Source of the DNA: Catellatospora vulcania
Lineage (GTDB): Bacteria; Actinomycetota; Actinomycetes; Mycobacteriales; Micromonosporaceae
DNA: 64,000 nt
Reading direction: 5' to 3'
Assembly: GCF_009720385.1 (NCBI RefSeq)
Contig: NZ_WARX01000007.1
Coordinates: 248,001 to 312,000, forward strand
Part shown: piece by piece, positions 50,369-60,023 of the stretch
Numbering within the stretch: the first letter of the stretch is position 1
Layout: each line of letters begins with the position of its first letter
Notes under the pieces: model-generated
The model's input: only the letters and a program-made list of their open reading frames with translations
What the model was told of the DNA's origin: nothing
Databases searched by the model: none
Translations under genes and position numbers: made by a program

Positions 50369-53300
50369 ATGTCGACCGAACACGGCGCGGTCCTGGCCTT
50401 TCCCGACCGCAGATATCCCGACCTCGTCGCCGACCACGCGGCGGAGCGGCCCGACGCGGTCGCGGTCCGGCAGTGGGACACCGTGCTCACCTACCGGCAA
50501 CTGTGCACGGCAGCGGCGACGCTGGCGGCCACCCTGCGCGCGGCCGGCCCGCAGCCGCTGGTCGGGGTGTGCGCCGACCGGCAGCCGATGCTGGTCGCGG
50601 GCCTGCTCGGGGTGCTGGCGTCGGGCGCGGCGTACGTGCCGCTCGACCCCGCGCTGCCGCCGGCCCGGCTGCGCGACATCGCCCGCGAGGCGGGCCTGCG
50701 CACAGTCGTCTGCGACCCGCTCGGCGCACGCCTGCTCGACGGCGCGGACCTGCACCTGCTGCCGCTCCCGGCCGAAGCGGACTCAGCCGGTCGAGGGCCG
50801 GACAGGTGTGCCGCGGCGGCCGACGATCTCGCCTACGTGATGTTCACGTCGGGGTCGACGGGACGGCCGAAGGGCGTGATGATCCCGCACTCGGCGCTGA
50901 CCGAGTTCGTCGTCAGCCTTGCCGACATCGCCACTCTGAGCAGCGACAGCGTCGCGCTCGGGTTCGCGTCGATCGGGTTCGACGCCTCCGTCATCGACCT
51001 CCTGGCACCGCTCGCGGCGGGCGGGACGGTGGCGCTCGCCGGGACCGCCGACCGGGCCGACCCGGTGCGGCTGCAGCGCTTCTGCGCCGAGCACCGGGTC
51101 ACGGCCGCGTTCGTGCCCCCGGCGCTGCTGCCCGTGCTCGACCCGTCCGGCCTGCCGGACCTGCGGGTGGTGCTGACCGGCAGCGAGGCCCCGGGTCCGG
51201 AGCAGGTGGCGCGCTGGTCGGCCGGGGGCCGCCGGTTCCTCAACCTGTTCGGCCCGACCGAGACGACCGTGCTGGTCACCTGGTTCGAGGCGACCGGCGA
51301 CTGGGACCGGCCGCTGCCGATCGGCCGCCCGGCCGCCAACCACCGGGTGTACGTCGTCGACGAGCACCTGCGCCCGGTGGCCGACGGCGTGCCGGGAGAG
51401 CTGCTCGCCGGGGGCGCCGGGCTGGCCCGGGGCTACCTGGGTGCGCCGGACCTCACCGAGGAGCGGTTCGTGCCCGACCCGTTCTCCGGCGTGCCCGGCG
51501 CGCGGCTCTACCGCACCGGCGACCTGGTCGTCCGGCAACCGGACGGGCTGCTGCACTTCCTCGGGCGGGTCGACCGGCAGGTGAAGATCCGCGGTCAGCG
51601 CGTCGAGATCGGCGAGGTCGAGGCGGTGCTGCGCAGCCACCCCGGCGTCGGGCACGCGGCCGTCGCCGCCGTCGACGGCCCCGGCGGCACGCGGCTGATC
51701 GCTTTCACGACCGGCGCCGCGACCCCGCAGGCCCTGCACGAGCACTGCGCCGCCCGGCTCGGGCCCGCGATGGTCCCCGCCCGGATCACCGCCGTGCCGG
51801 AGCTGCCGCTGCTGTCCAGCGGCAAGGTCGACCTCGACCGGCTCGTCGCCGACGACGTGCCGCCCGTGGACGGGACACCGTTCGCCGCGCCGGCCACGCC
51901 GACCGAGACCGAGGTCGCCGCCGTCTGGGCCGAGCTGCTCGGGCTGGACCGGGTCGGCCGCGACGACGACTTCTTCGACACCGGCGGGCATTCGATCACC
52001 GCGATGCGGCTGGTCGCCGCCCTGCGCCCGCGGCTGCGCCGCGACGTGGCGATCGAGGACGTGCTGCAGGGCCGCACCCTGCGGGAGATCGCGGCCCGCG
52101 CGCAGGCCGCGGCCGTGCTCGGCGACCAGCCGCCGGCACGCGGACGCCCGCCCGCGCTGTCGCCCGCCCAGCAGCGCCTGTGGTTCCTGGAGCGGTACTC
52201 GCCCGAGGCCGCGGCCGCCTACAACATCGTGCTCGCCGAACGCCTGCACGGTCCCCTCGACTCCGCCGCGCTGGCCGCCGCGCTCGCGGCCGTCGCAGCA
52301 CGGCACGAGGTGCTGCGCTGGCGTATCCCGGACGCCGACGGGGCGCCGTACGCGGTGCTCGACCCGGCGGGCCCGGTGCCGCTGCCGGTCACGGACCTGA
52401 GCACGCTGCCGCCCGCGGCACGCGAACGCGAACTCGCCGCACAGCTGGCCGCCGAGGCGGGCGGCCGGTTCCGGCTCGCGACCGACGCGCTGTGGCGGCA
52501 CCGGCTGTTCCGGCTCGGCGAGGACGAGCACGTGTGGGCGGTCACCGCCCACCACGCCGTGTTCGACGGCTGGTCACAGGCCATGCTCTACGACGACCTC
52601 GCCACCGCGTACGCGGGCACGCCCCTGCCGCCGCTGCCCGCCACCTACGGCGACTACGTGGCCTGGCGGGCCGACCGGCGCGAGCAGCGCGCCGACACCG
52701 ACCTCGACTGGTGGACGTCCCACCTGGACGGTGCGCCGACCGTCCTCGAAGTGCCCGGCGACCGGCCCCGGCCCGCCGAGCAGACCTACCCCGCCGGGTA
52801 CAGCGGCACCTGGCTCGACCCCGACACGACTGCAGACCTGCACCGCTTCGCCCGGGAACAGGGCGCGACCCCGTCGGCGGTGCTGCTCGCGGCGTTCGGG
52901 CTGGTCCTGGCAAGCTGGGCCGGGCAGGACGAACTGGTGATCGGCACCCCGGCCGTGGACCGCCGGCACCCCGACTTCGAGCCCATGGTCGGCTTCTTCG
53001 TCGACATCACCCCGCTGCGGCTGCGCACGGACGCGGGTCTCAGCTTCGCCGCACATGTGCGCGCCGCCCGCGACGAGCTGATCGCCGCGCTGGCCCACCC
53101 CGAAGCGCCCCTGGAGCGCCTGGTGCAGGCGTTCGGGCTGGGCGGTCAGACGGTCCGCAGCCCGCTGGTCCAGGTGCTGTTCAACGTGTTCAACTTCGCC
53201 GCGCCCCGGCTCGACCTCAAGGGGCTGGTCAGCGAGCCGGTGCCGGTGCCCGCGCCGGGTTCGGCGTTCGACCTGACGCTCTACGGCGTGGAGCGCGAGG

Positions 53301-53842
53301 GCCGGATGCGGCTGGAAGTCGTGCACAACAGCGACCTCTACGACACGTCCCGGATGGACCTGCTGCTGGACTCGCTCCGGCAGGTGATCGTCCGTGGCGT
53401 CGCCGAAGGCGACCTGCCCGGCGGCGAGCTGGCCCCTGCGCGCGGCGTGACTGCCGTCGAGTCCCCGCGAGCCCGGTTGCGGCCGACAAGGCCGGATCAC
53501 GTCGGCGTCCCCCCGGCGACCGCGACCGAGCAGGCCGTCGCCGCCGTGTGGTGCGAAGTGCTCGGCCGCGACGCCGTCGGGGTCACCGACAACTTCTTCG
53601 ACTCCGGCGGCGGCTCGCTGGCCGCGGTCACCGTGCAGCAGCGGCTCAACCGGATGCTGGGCCGCGACCTGCGTGTCGTCGACCTGTTCCGGTACCCGAC
53701 CGTCCGCACGCTGGCGTCGTTCCTGGACGGCGCGACGGGCGTGGACAGCGCCGACGACGCGGTGGAACAGGCGTTGCGCCGGGGCGCGGCCCGGCGGGCG
53801 CGGACCCGGCACCGCGCCGCGACCGAAGGAGAGTCCCCGTGA
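50369..53842 (+). CDS. NRPS protein, A-T-C-T
   Basis: 1157 aa, start after GAGGAGCTG. A domain (12-500): A3 VMFTSGSTGRPKGVM, A4 GFDASVIDLL, A5 LNLFGPTETTVLV, A7 LYRTGDLVVRQPDG, A8 GRVDRQVKIRGQRVEIGEVE, A10 LLSSGKVDLDRL. First carrier Ser542 (DTGGHSITA); C domain 594-1020 with intact H728-H-A-V-F-D-G734; second carrier Ser1083 (DSGGGSLAAV). Hand-read code D-A-I-F-L-G-L-V-L suggests a neutral, hydrophobic amino acid. The A-T-C-T order is inverted relative to an ordinary C-A-T module: the C would join the amino acid on T1 to something on T2 or a partner. Confidence 0.88.
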   Translation: MSTEHGAVLAFPDRRYPDLVADHAAERPDAVAVRQWDTVLTYRQLCTAAATLAATLRAAGPQPLVGVCADRQPMLVAGLLGVLASGAAYVPLDPALPPARLRDIAREAGLRTVVCDPLGARLLDGADLHLLPLPAEADSAGRGPDRCAAAADDLAYVMFTSGSTGRPKGVMIPHSALTEFVVSLADIATLSSDSVALGFASIGFDASVIDLLAPLAAGGTVALAGTADRADPVRLQRFCAEHRVTAAFVPPALLPVLDPSGLPDLRVVLTGSEAPGPEQVARWSAGGRRFLNLFGPTETTVLVTWFEATGDWDRPLPIGRPAANHRVYVVDEHLRPVADGVPGELLAGGAGLARGYLGAPDLTEERFVPDPFSGVPGARLYRTGDLVVRQPDGLLHFLGRVDRQVKIRGQRVEIGEVEAVLRSHPGVGHAAVAAVDGPGGTRLIAFTTGAATPQALHEHCAARLGPAMVPARITAVPELPLLSSGKVDLDRLVADDVPPVDGTPFAAPATPTETEVAAVWAELLGLDRVGRDDDFFDTGGHSITAMRLVAALRPRLRRDVAIEDVLQGRTLREIAARAQAAAVLGDQPPARGRPPALSPAQQRLWFLERYSPEAAAAYNIVLAERLHGPLDSAALAAALAAVAARHEVLRWRIPDADGAPYAVLDPAGPVPLPVTDLSTLPPAARERELAAQLAAEAGGRFRLATDALWRHRLFRLGEDEHVWAVTAHHAVFDGWSQAMLYDDLATAYAGTPLPPLPATYGDYVAWRADRREQRADTDLDWWTSHLDGAPTVLEVPGDRPRPAEQTYPAGYSGTWLDPDTTADLHRFAREQGATPSAVLLAAFGLVLASWAGQDELVIGTPAVDRRHPDFEPMVGFFVDITPLRLRTDAGLSFAAHVRAARDELIAALAHPEAPLERLVQAFGLGGQTVRSPLVQVLFNVFNFAAPRLDLKGLVSEPVPVPAPGSAFDLTLYGVEREGRMRLEVVHNSDLYDTSRMDLLLDSLRQVIVRGVAEGDLPGGELAPARGVTAVESPRARLRPTRPDHVGVPPATATEQAVAAVWCEVLGRDAVGVTDNFFDSGGGSLAAVTVQQRLNRMLGRDLRVVDLFRYPTVRTLASFLDGATGVDSADDAVEQALRRGAARRARTRHRAATEGESP

Positions 53843-56817
53843 GCGACGATCTGACCGACGGACCCGAGCCCATCGCCGTGATCGGCATGGCCTGCCGGGT
53901 GCCCGGCGCACCCGACCTCGCCCGGTTCTGGGACAACCTGGTCGCCGGGCGCAGCGCGCGCACCGAACTGAGCCGCGAGCACCTGCAACGCGCCGGGGTC
54001 CCGGCGGAGCAGGTCGACGACCCCGATTTCGTACCGGTCGGCTACCTGCTCGACGACGTCGAGAACTTCGACGCGGGCCTGTTCGGCATGACCCCGCGCG
54101 AAGCCGCGCTGGCCGACCCGCAACACCGGCTGTTCCTGGAGCTGTGCCACGCCGCGCTGGAGCACGCGGGCTGGGACCCGGCCCGCTTTCCCGGCGACAT
54201 CGGCGTCTACGGCGGACGGGGCATGGAGACCTACCGCTGGCGGCACATCCACGCCAACCAGGCGATCATGGCGGTCACCGACCACACCACCATCGGCAAC
54301 GGCAACCACGCCGACACGTTCACCACCCTCGCCTCGTACCACCTGAACCTGCGCGGCCCGAGCGTCGGGGTCTACACGGCCTGCTCCACCTCGCTGGTCG
54401 CCGTGCACACTGCCGCCGAGGCGCTGCGTGCCGGTGAGTGCGACATGGCGCTGGCCGGTGGCGTCAGCATCGAGCTGCCCGCCGACCGGGGCTACCTGCA
54501 CCGCGAGGGCGCCGGCGACTCCGCCGACGGGCACTGCCGCCCGTTCGACGCGGCCGCGACCGGTGTCGTGGCGGGCAGCGGCGGGGGAGTGGTGCTGCTC
54601 AAGCGGCTCGCCGACGCGGTCGACGACGGCGATCACGTGTACGCGGTCGTGCTCGGCAACGCCGTCAACAACGACGGTGCGGCCAAGGTCGGGTTCACCG
54701 CCTCCGGCGTCGCCGGGCAGGCCGCCGCCGTCGCCAACGCGCTGGCCACCGCAGGTGTCGACCCGCGCACCGTGACCTACGTCGAGGCGTCCGCCACCGG
54801 CAGCGCCCTCGGCGACGCCATCGAGGTCGAGGCGCTGACCTCCGTGTACGGCCGCGGCCGCACCGACCGGCAGTGGTGTGCCCTGGGCTCGGTGAAGTCG
54901 AACATCGGCCACCTCAGCCAGGGCGCGGGCGTCGTCGGTCTCATCAAGACAGCCCTCGCCCTCGACCACAGCCTGATCCCGGCGAGCCTCGGCTACACGG
55001 CCCCGAACCCGGCCCTCGACCTGGACAAGAGCCCGTTCTACGTCAACGCGACCCTCGCCACCTGGGAGTCCGGCACGACCCCGCGCCGCGCCGCGGTCAG
55101 CTCGTTCGGCATCGGCGGCACCAACGCCCACGTCGTGCTCCAGCAGTCCCCCGCCCGCGAACCGGGCCGGCCGCCGCACCCCGCCGGCCGGCCGTCAGCA
55201 GCCGCGTCGACGCCGGCCGGGCAGGGCAGACCGCACCTGCTGACCGTCTCGGCCCGCTCGGCCGCCGCGCGGGACGCCGCCGCGTCACGGCTCGCCGACC
55301 ATCTCGCCGTGGCCGGTGACCTGGACCTCGCCGACGTCGCGCACACGCTGCGGGTCGGCCGGGCCGAGCACCCGTACCGCGCCGCGGTCGTCGCCACCGA
55401 CGCGACCGACGCCGCAGCCGCGCTGCGCACCCCGCAGCGCCGCCTCTCCGCCATCGCCGGCGGGACGCCGCGCGTGGTGCTGCTCTTCGGCGACCAGGCC
55501 GCCGTTCCCGCCGGGCTCGGCCTGTACGCCGCCGAACCCGCCTTCGCCGACGCCGTCGAGCGCTGCGCCGCCGCGGCCGGTCGCGATGCCCGCGACCTGC
55601 TGGCCGACCCCGTGCTCGCGCCGTTCACCGTCGGCTACGCCACGGCGCGGCTCTGGCAGTCGTGGGGATTGCGCCCCGCCACGATGCTCGGCCACGGCGC
55701 GGGCGAGTACGTCGCGGCGACCCTGGCCGGTGTGTTCGACCTGCCCGCCGCGCTGCGCCTGGTTGCCCTGCACGGGCGGCTGCTGCGCGAGGCCGCCGCC
55801 GAGGCCGCGTTCACGGTGTCGGCCGACGCGGAGAAACTGGCCGCGCTGCTCCCGCCGCAGGCGTCGATCGTCGCCGTCGACGGCCCTGCGACCTGCGTCG
55901 TCACCGGCCCGGCCGAGCTGCTGGAGCGGCTCACCGAACCGTCCGGCCGCAAGATCGCCACCCGGCGGCTGCGTACCGTCCACGCGTCCCCGCCCGCCGT
56001 CACCGACGCGATGGTCGGCGAGCTGGCCGCCGCGGTCGCCGCCGCACGCCCGTCCGCGCCGACCGGCCCCTACCTGTCCTGCCGCACCGGTCTGCCGGTC
56101 ACCGCCGACCAGACCCGTGATCCGAGCTACTGGGCCGGACTGCTGCGCGAACCGGTCCTGTTCGGACCTGGCGTCGCCACGGCGCTGGCCGGTGGTGCGA
56201 CACTGTTCCTCGAGTGCGGCCCCGGGCGCCGGCTGGCCGGTCTCGCCCAGATGCAGGCGCCCAAAGGCGGTCCCGCGCCGCAGCACAGCCTGCCCGCCGC
56301 AGCGGATCCGGCCGCGAAGGACCCCGGCGACGACGTCATGACCTGGTACACCGCAGCGGGGCTGCTGTGGGCGCACGGAGTGCCGTTGACCCTCGGCGAC
56401 ACGGGCCGACGCGTGCCGCTGCCCGGCTACCCCTACGAGCGCACCCGGCACTGGATCGAGCCCGACCCGCCCGTGGCCGTCCAGGCAGTCCCACTGGTGA
56501 CAGGGGGTGTGCCGGCAGTCGGCATAGCCACCGGCGCGGTGGTCGCAGGCGACGCGAGTGGGCACACGGAGCAGCCGGACGTGGCCGCCGCGCTCGCGCC
56601 GATCTGGTCCTCGCTGCTCGGCATCGAGCGGATCCGGCCCGACGACGACTTCTTCGCCATCGGCGGGACCTCGCTCACGGCGGTGCAGCTCGTCGCCCAG
56701 GTCCGGGCGTCGTTCGGGGTGCGGCTGTCGATGCGGCTGATCTTCGACGCGCCGACGCTGGACGAGATGGCCAGGACCATCGAACAGCGCCGAGCCGCCG
56801 CCGCGGCCCGGGTGTGA
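53839..56817 (+). CDS. PKS module KS-AT-ACP with mutated KS and AT active sites
   Basis: 992 aa, GTGA overlap with the NRPS gene. KS (about 12-435): C182 (YTACSTSLVA) and H358 (KSNIGH) are present, but the HGTGT motif reads EASATGS (Ser318 for His). AT-like domain (540-830): GHGAGEY, Gly620 in place of the nucleophilic Ser, and VHASPP instead of the HAFH/YASH specificity motif. Post-AT linker PLPGYPYERTRHWIEP; ACP S945 (AIGGTSLTA). The module looks unable to load malonyl by itself. A trans-acting AT would be needed, or the KS/AT act as structural scaffolds. Confidence 0.85.
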   Translation: MSDDLTDGPEPIAVIGMACRVPGAPDLARFWDNLVAGRSARTELSREHLQRAGVPAEQVDDPDFVPVGYLLDDVENFDAGLFGMTPREAALADPQHRLFLELCHAALEHAGWDPARFPGDIGVYGGRGMETYRWRHIHANQAIMAVTDHTTIGNGNHADTFTTLASYHLNLRGPSVGVYTACSTSLVAVHTAAEALRAGECDMALAGGVSIELPADRGYLHREGAGDSADGHCRPFDAAATGVVAGSGGGVVLLKRLADAVDDGDHVYAVVLGNAVNNDGAAKVGFTASGVAGQAAAVANALATAGVDPRTVTYVEASATGSALGDAIEVEALTSVYGRGRTDRQWCALGSVKSNIGHLSQGAGVVGLIKTALALDHSLIPASLGYTAPNPALDLDKSPFYVNATLATWESGTTPRRAAVSSFGIGGTNAHVVLQQSPAREPGRPPHPAGRPSAAASTPAGQGRPHLLTVSARSAAARDAAASRLADHLAVAGDLDLADVAHTLRVGRAEHPYRAAVVATDATDAAAALRTPQRRLSAIAGGTPRVVLLFGDQAAVPAGLGLYAAEPAFADAVERCAAAAGRDARDLLADPVLAPFTVGYATARLWQSWGLRPATMLGHGAGEYVAATLAGVFDLPAALRLVALHGRLLREAAAEAAFTVSADAEKLAALLPPQASIVAVDGPATCVVTGPAELLERLTEPSGRKIATRRLRTVHASPPAVTDAMVGELAAAVAAARPSAPTGPYLSCRTGLPVTADQTRDPSYWAGLLREPVLFGPGVATALAGGATLFLECGPGRRLAGLAQMQAPKGGPAPQHSLPAAADPAAKDPGDDVMTWYTAAGLLWAHGVPLTLGDTGRRVPLPGYPYERTRHWIEPDPPVAVQAVPLVTGGVPAVGIATGAVVAGDASGHTEQPDVAAALAPIWSSLLGIERIRPDDDFFAIGGTSLTAVQLVAQVRASFGVRLSMRLIFDAPTLDEMARTIEQRRAAAAARV

Positions 56818-56824
56818 CCGCGGC

Positions 56825-58207
56825 TCAGACCTGCTTGACCAGCTCCGACAGATGAAGGTCGGGGTCGTCGACCACCGCGCGCAGCAGGCGCTCGTACCCG
56901 TCGGCGAACCCGGCCACCGTCGGCTCCGTCAGCAGGCCCGTGTCGTAGACGAACGTGGTCGACAGGCCCCGCGGGCCGGGCCGGGCGTACACCATCAGGT
57001 CGTGCAGCACCTTCGGGATCCCCAGACCGAAGTCCTCCACGACCAGGCCCGGCAGCGTCAACCGGCTCGCGACCTCGACCTCCTCATGTAGGAACATCGC
57101 CTGGAAACCCTGCGCCCGGCCCGGATGCGGCGGCTCGTCCAGCGCCGCGACGACCTGCCCCCACGGCAGGTCCTGGTGGTCCAGCGCGTCGATCACCGTC
57201 TCCCTGGTGCGGGCCAGGACCTCCCGGAACGTCGGATCGCCGGACAGGTCGCCGCGCAGCGCCAGCGCGTTGTTGAACAGCCCCACCAGCCGGGCCAGCT
57301 CCGGCCGGGTGCGCCCGACCCCGGCGACCGGGATGCCGATCGCGAAGTCGTCGCGCCCGCTCGCCCGCCACAGCAGCACGTGCAGCGCGGCGAGCAGCAC
57401 CATGAACCGGGTACAGCGCGCCGACCGGCCCAGCTCCTCGACCTGGCGGACCAGCTCCGGGTCGATGGTCCGGGCGAGCTGCGCCGCGGGCGCGCCCTTC
57501 GCCGCAGGCCGCGGCAGCGCGTCGACCAGCTCCAGCGGGGCCAGCCCGGCGAGCTGCTCGTGCCAGTACTCGCGGTCCTCGTCCTCCTTCTCCGTGTCGG
57601 CGACGGACTGCGACCACGCGAAGTCGCCGTACTGCACCGGAAGGTCCGGCAGGTCGGCAGTCACGCCCGCGACCAGCGCCGGGTAGAGCAGGCCGAGTTC
57701 GCGGTCGATGACGCCGAGGGACGCGCCGTCGGCGAGGATGTGATGGATGGTCATCCGCCACACGTGGTCGTCGTCGGCCAGGCGCAGCAGCGACGTGTGC
57801 ACCAGCGGGCCGGTCTGCAGGTCCAGGGCCAGGGTGCGGCGCTCGTCGAGCAGCTCACGGGCCCGCTGTTCGCGCTGGTCGGCCGGAAGGTCGCGCAGGT
57901 CGAGCAACTCCATCGGTATGCCGTTCGCGGGCCCGACGACCTGGACCGGGCCGTCGGGCCGGTCGACGAACAGCGTGCGCAGGATCTCGTGCCGGTTCAC
58001 GACCGCGTCGACGGCACGCGACCAGGCGTCGGCGTCCAGCGGGCCGCGGAACCGGTGCACCAGGTCCACCAGCGGCGACATGCCGCCGGGGTGGTTCGTG
58101 CAGAGCAGCCACCACCGGGCCTGCAGCGGGGTCAGCGGCAGCTCCACCAGATGTGACGGCCGGACGTTGACGGGGGACTCCGCTGTCACATCAAACATGG
58201 TGAACAT
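56825..58207 (-). CDS. Free-standing NRPS condensation-domain protein
   Basis: 460 aa. Complete C-domain core: LTPLQARWWLL, RHEILRTLF, H155-H156-I-L-A-D160-G161 active motif (MTIHHILADGAS), VQYGDFAW, IGIPVAGVGRTRPELARLVGLFNNALALR and later helices. It is convergent to the main operon (7-bp gap). Such free proteins release chains by condensation with a free amine or alcohol, or join two carrier-bound pieces; here it is the only release candidate visible. Start ATG 58207; 58198 is an alternative. Confidence 0.85.
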   Translation of the reverse strand: MFTMFDVTAESPVNVRPSHLVELPLTPLQARWWLLCTNHPGGMSPLVDLVHRFRGPLDADAWSRAVDAVVNRHEILRTLFVDRPDGPVQVVGPANGIPMELLDLRDLPADQREQRARELLDERRTLALDLQTGPLVHTSLLRLADDDHVWRMTIHHILADGASLGVIDRELGLLYPALVAGVTADLPDLPVQYGDFAWSQSVADTEKEDEDREYWHEQLAGLAPLELVDALPRPAAKGAPAAQLARTIDPELVRQVEELGRSARCTRFMVLLAALHVLLWRASGRDDFAIGIPVAGVGRTRPELARLVGLFNNALALRGDLSGDPTFREVLARTRETVIDALDHQDLPWGQVVAALDEPPHPGRAQGFQAMFLHEEVEVASRLTLPGLVVEDFGLGIPKVLHDLMVYARPGPRGLSTTFVYDTGLLTEPTVAGFADGYERLLRAVVDDPDLHLSELVKQV

Positions 58208-58250
58208 CTTGGAGACGCGCGCCGACGGTGTCCAGCGGTCCGTCGTGTAC

Positions 58251-59810
58251 CTAACCGCGTTCCAGGGCCCGGTTCAGGTCGGACAGCTGCCGGTCCAGGT
58301 ATGCGGCCTGGCCGCGTACCACGCGGGTCCGGTGTTCGGTCAGGGCCCGGTCGTGGTCGATCGCGGCCCGCACCGCCTTCTGCACCGGTTCGGCCGCCAA
58401 CTGCGCCAGCGCCGCGACCGCGGACTTGGGCGGCACAGGTTGCTCCGGAACCAGCCTGCGCAGGCCGTGCCGGGCCCGCACGGTCCAGCGGCCCTCGGCG
58501 TAACGCAGGCTGATCCGTGGCCCGGTGGCCGCGCCGGCCAGCCCGTACAGGGCAGGCAGCGGCTTGACGTCGCCGGGCTTGGGCTTCGGAGGCGCGGTGT
58601 CGTCGAGTTCGCGCCACAGCCGGTGCCCGACGACCGGGGTCAGCGTCACCGCGAAGTACAGGCCGGTGGCGACCAGGATCGCGTTGGTCAGACCGAGGTA
58701 CTGGACCAGGTAACCCGCGAGCAGGCCGCCCAGCGGTGCGCCGCCGAACGCCACCGCGGTGATGATGCCGCCCATCCGCGACAGCATCTCCTTCGGCGTC
58801 CGCTGGTAGATCATCGCGCTGACCGTCGGGTTGAGCGACGACATGGCGATCCCGCCGACCAGCGTCACCGCGACGATCACGAGCAGGTCGTCGGTCAGCG
58901 CGAGCACGATGAACCGCGGCACACCGCCGATCAGATATCCGGCGACCAGCATCGGGTAGCGCGGCATGATCGGCGCGACCCACGCGACGAGCACGTTGCC
59001 CGCGATGAGCCCCAGCGCGTACGCCGTGGCGACCGCGCCCAGCGCGGTCGGGTCGTCCATCGTCGTGTACACCCACAGCGGAACGAACACCACGGCGCTG
59101 GCCTGGTTGAACAGGTTGGTGAAGAACAGCATCCCGGTGACGGCGCGCATCAGCCGGTTGCGCCGGAACCAGGTGAACCCCTCCCGCAGCGCGGCGAAGT
59201 AGGGCACGGCCGCGGTCGCGTCGGCCGCCGCCGTCACCGCCGCCCGCACCGGGATCATCAGCACGACCGCGACCGCGTACGTGGCCGCGTCGATCCAGAT
59301 GCCCCCGATCGGCCCGAACACCACCACCGCGATCCCGGCCAGCGACGAACCCGCCAGGGTCGACGTGCGCAGCACGCCCTCGCGTACCGCGGCGACCCGC
59401 GCGTAGTCGCTGCCCGCCGCGCCCATCAGCGGCACCACCATGGTCGCCTTGGCCCGGTCGCCCTGCGCCCGCAGCACACCCAGCACCGCGACCAGCGCCA
59501 GCAGCAGGCCGAAGCCGTGCGGCCCGACCACGGCGATCGCAGCCATCACCGCGACGCTGCCCACGTCCGACCACAACGACGTGGGCCGGGCCCCGACCCG
59601 ATCCTGCAGCGGCGCGGCGAGCACGCCGCTGACCACGTAGGTCAGCGTCTCCACCCCGGCGACCAGGCCGACCTTCACCGGGTCGCCGGTGGTGACGAGC
59701 ACCAGCCACGGCACCGCGAAGAAGGTCATCCGGGTGCCGATGTTGGAGATGGCCTCGGCGGCGATGAGCCTGACCAGGTCCGACCGGTGGCGCTTCGGCG
59801 ACGTGTCCAA
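58251..59810 (-). CDS. MFS transporter, probable exporter of the cluster product
   Basis: 519 aa. TTG start at 59810, which is the only reasonable start because a TGA lies three codons upstream in frame. Twelve membrane segments are visible, the first beginning near residue 12 (AAEAISNIGTRMTFFAVPWLVLV). A cytosolic tail of about 95 residues follows the last span (from LWRELDDTAPPKPKPGDV). It reads 43 bp ahead of the condensation protein on the same strand. The enterobactin-exporter-like MFS group is the best fit. Confidence 0.85.
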   Translation of the reverse strand: MDTSPKRHRSDLVRLIAAEAISNIGTRMTFFAVPWLVLVTTGDPVKVGLVAGVETLTYVVSGVLAAPLQDRVGARPTSLWSDVGSVAVMAAIAVVGPHGFGLLLALVAVLGVLRAQGDRAKATMVVPLMGAAGSDYARVAAVREGVLRTSTLAGSSLAGIAVVVFGPIGGIWIDAATYAVAVVLMIPVRAAVTAAADATAAVPYFAALREGFTWFRRNRLMRAVTGMLFFTNLFNQASAVVFVPLWVYTTMDDPTALGAVATAYALGLIAGNVLVAWVAPIMPRYPMLVAGYLIGGVPRFIVLALTDDLLVIVAVTLVGGIAMSSLNPTVSAMIYQRTPKEMLSRMGGIITAVAFGGAPLGGLLAGYLVQYLGLTNAILVATGLYFAVTLTPVVGHRLWRELDDTAPPKPKPGDVKPLPALYGLAGAATGPRISLRYAEGRWTVRARHGLRRLVPEQPVPPKSAVAALAQLAAEPVQKAVRAAIDHDRALTEHRTRVVRGQAAYLDRQLSDLNRALERG

Positions 59811-60023
59811 TCCGGATCAGGCCCTCCGCGCCGGCTCGGTCAAGGTCTCCTCCACGGCTGATTCGCGGGGAAGGCCCAGCATAGAGGCATGTCGCTGCGG
59901 CGAGTGGCGGACACCCTTCCGGCCGCTCATCCGAGGTCGGAGCGAGGAGCCCGAACCCCGGCGGGCGGGCGGCGATCGGCCAGATAATGGCCGGTAGACG
60001 GCGGTCGAGAGGAGCGGCGGGCA

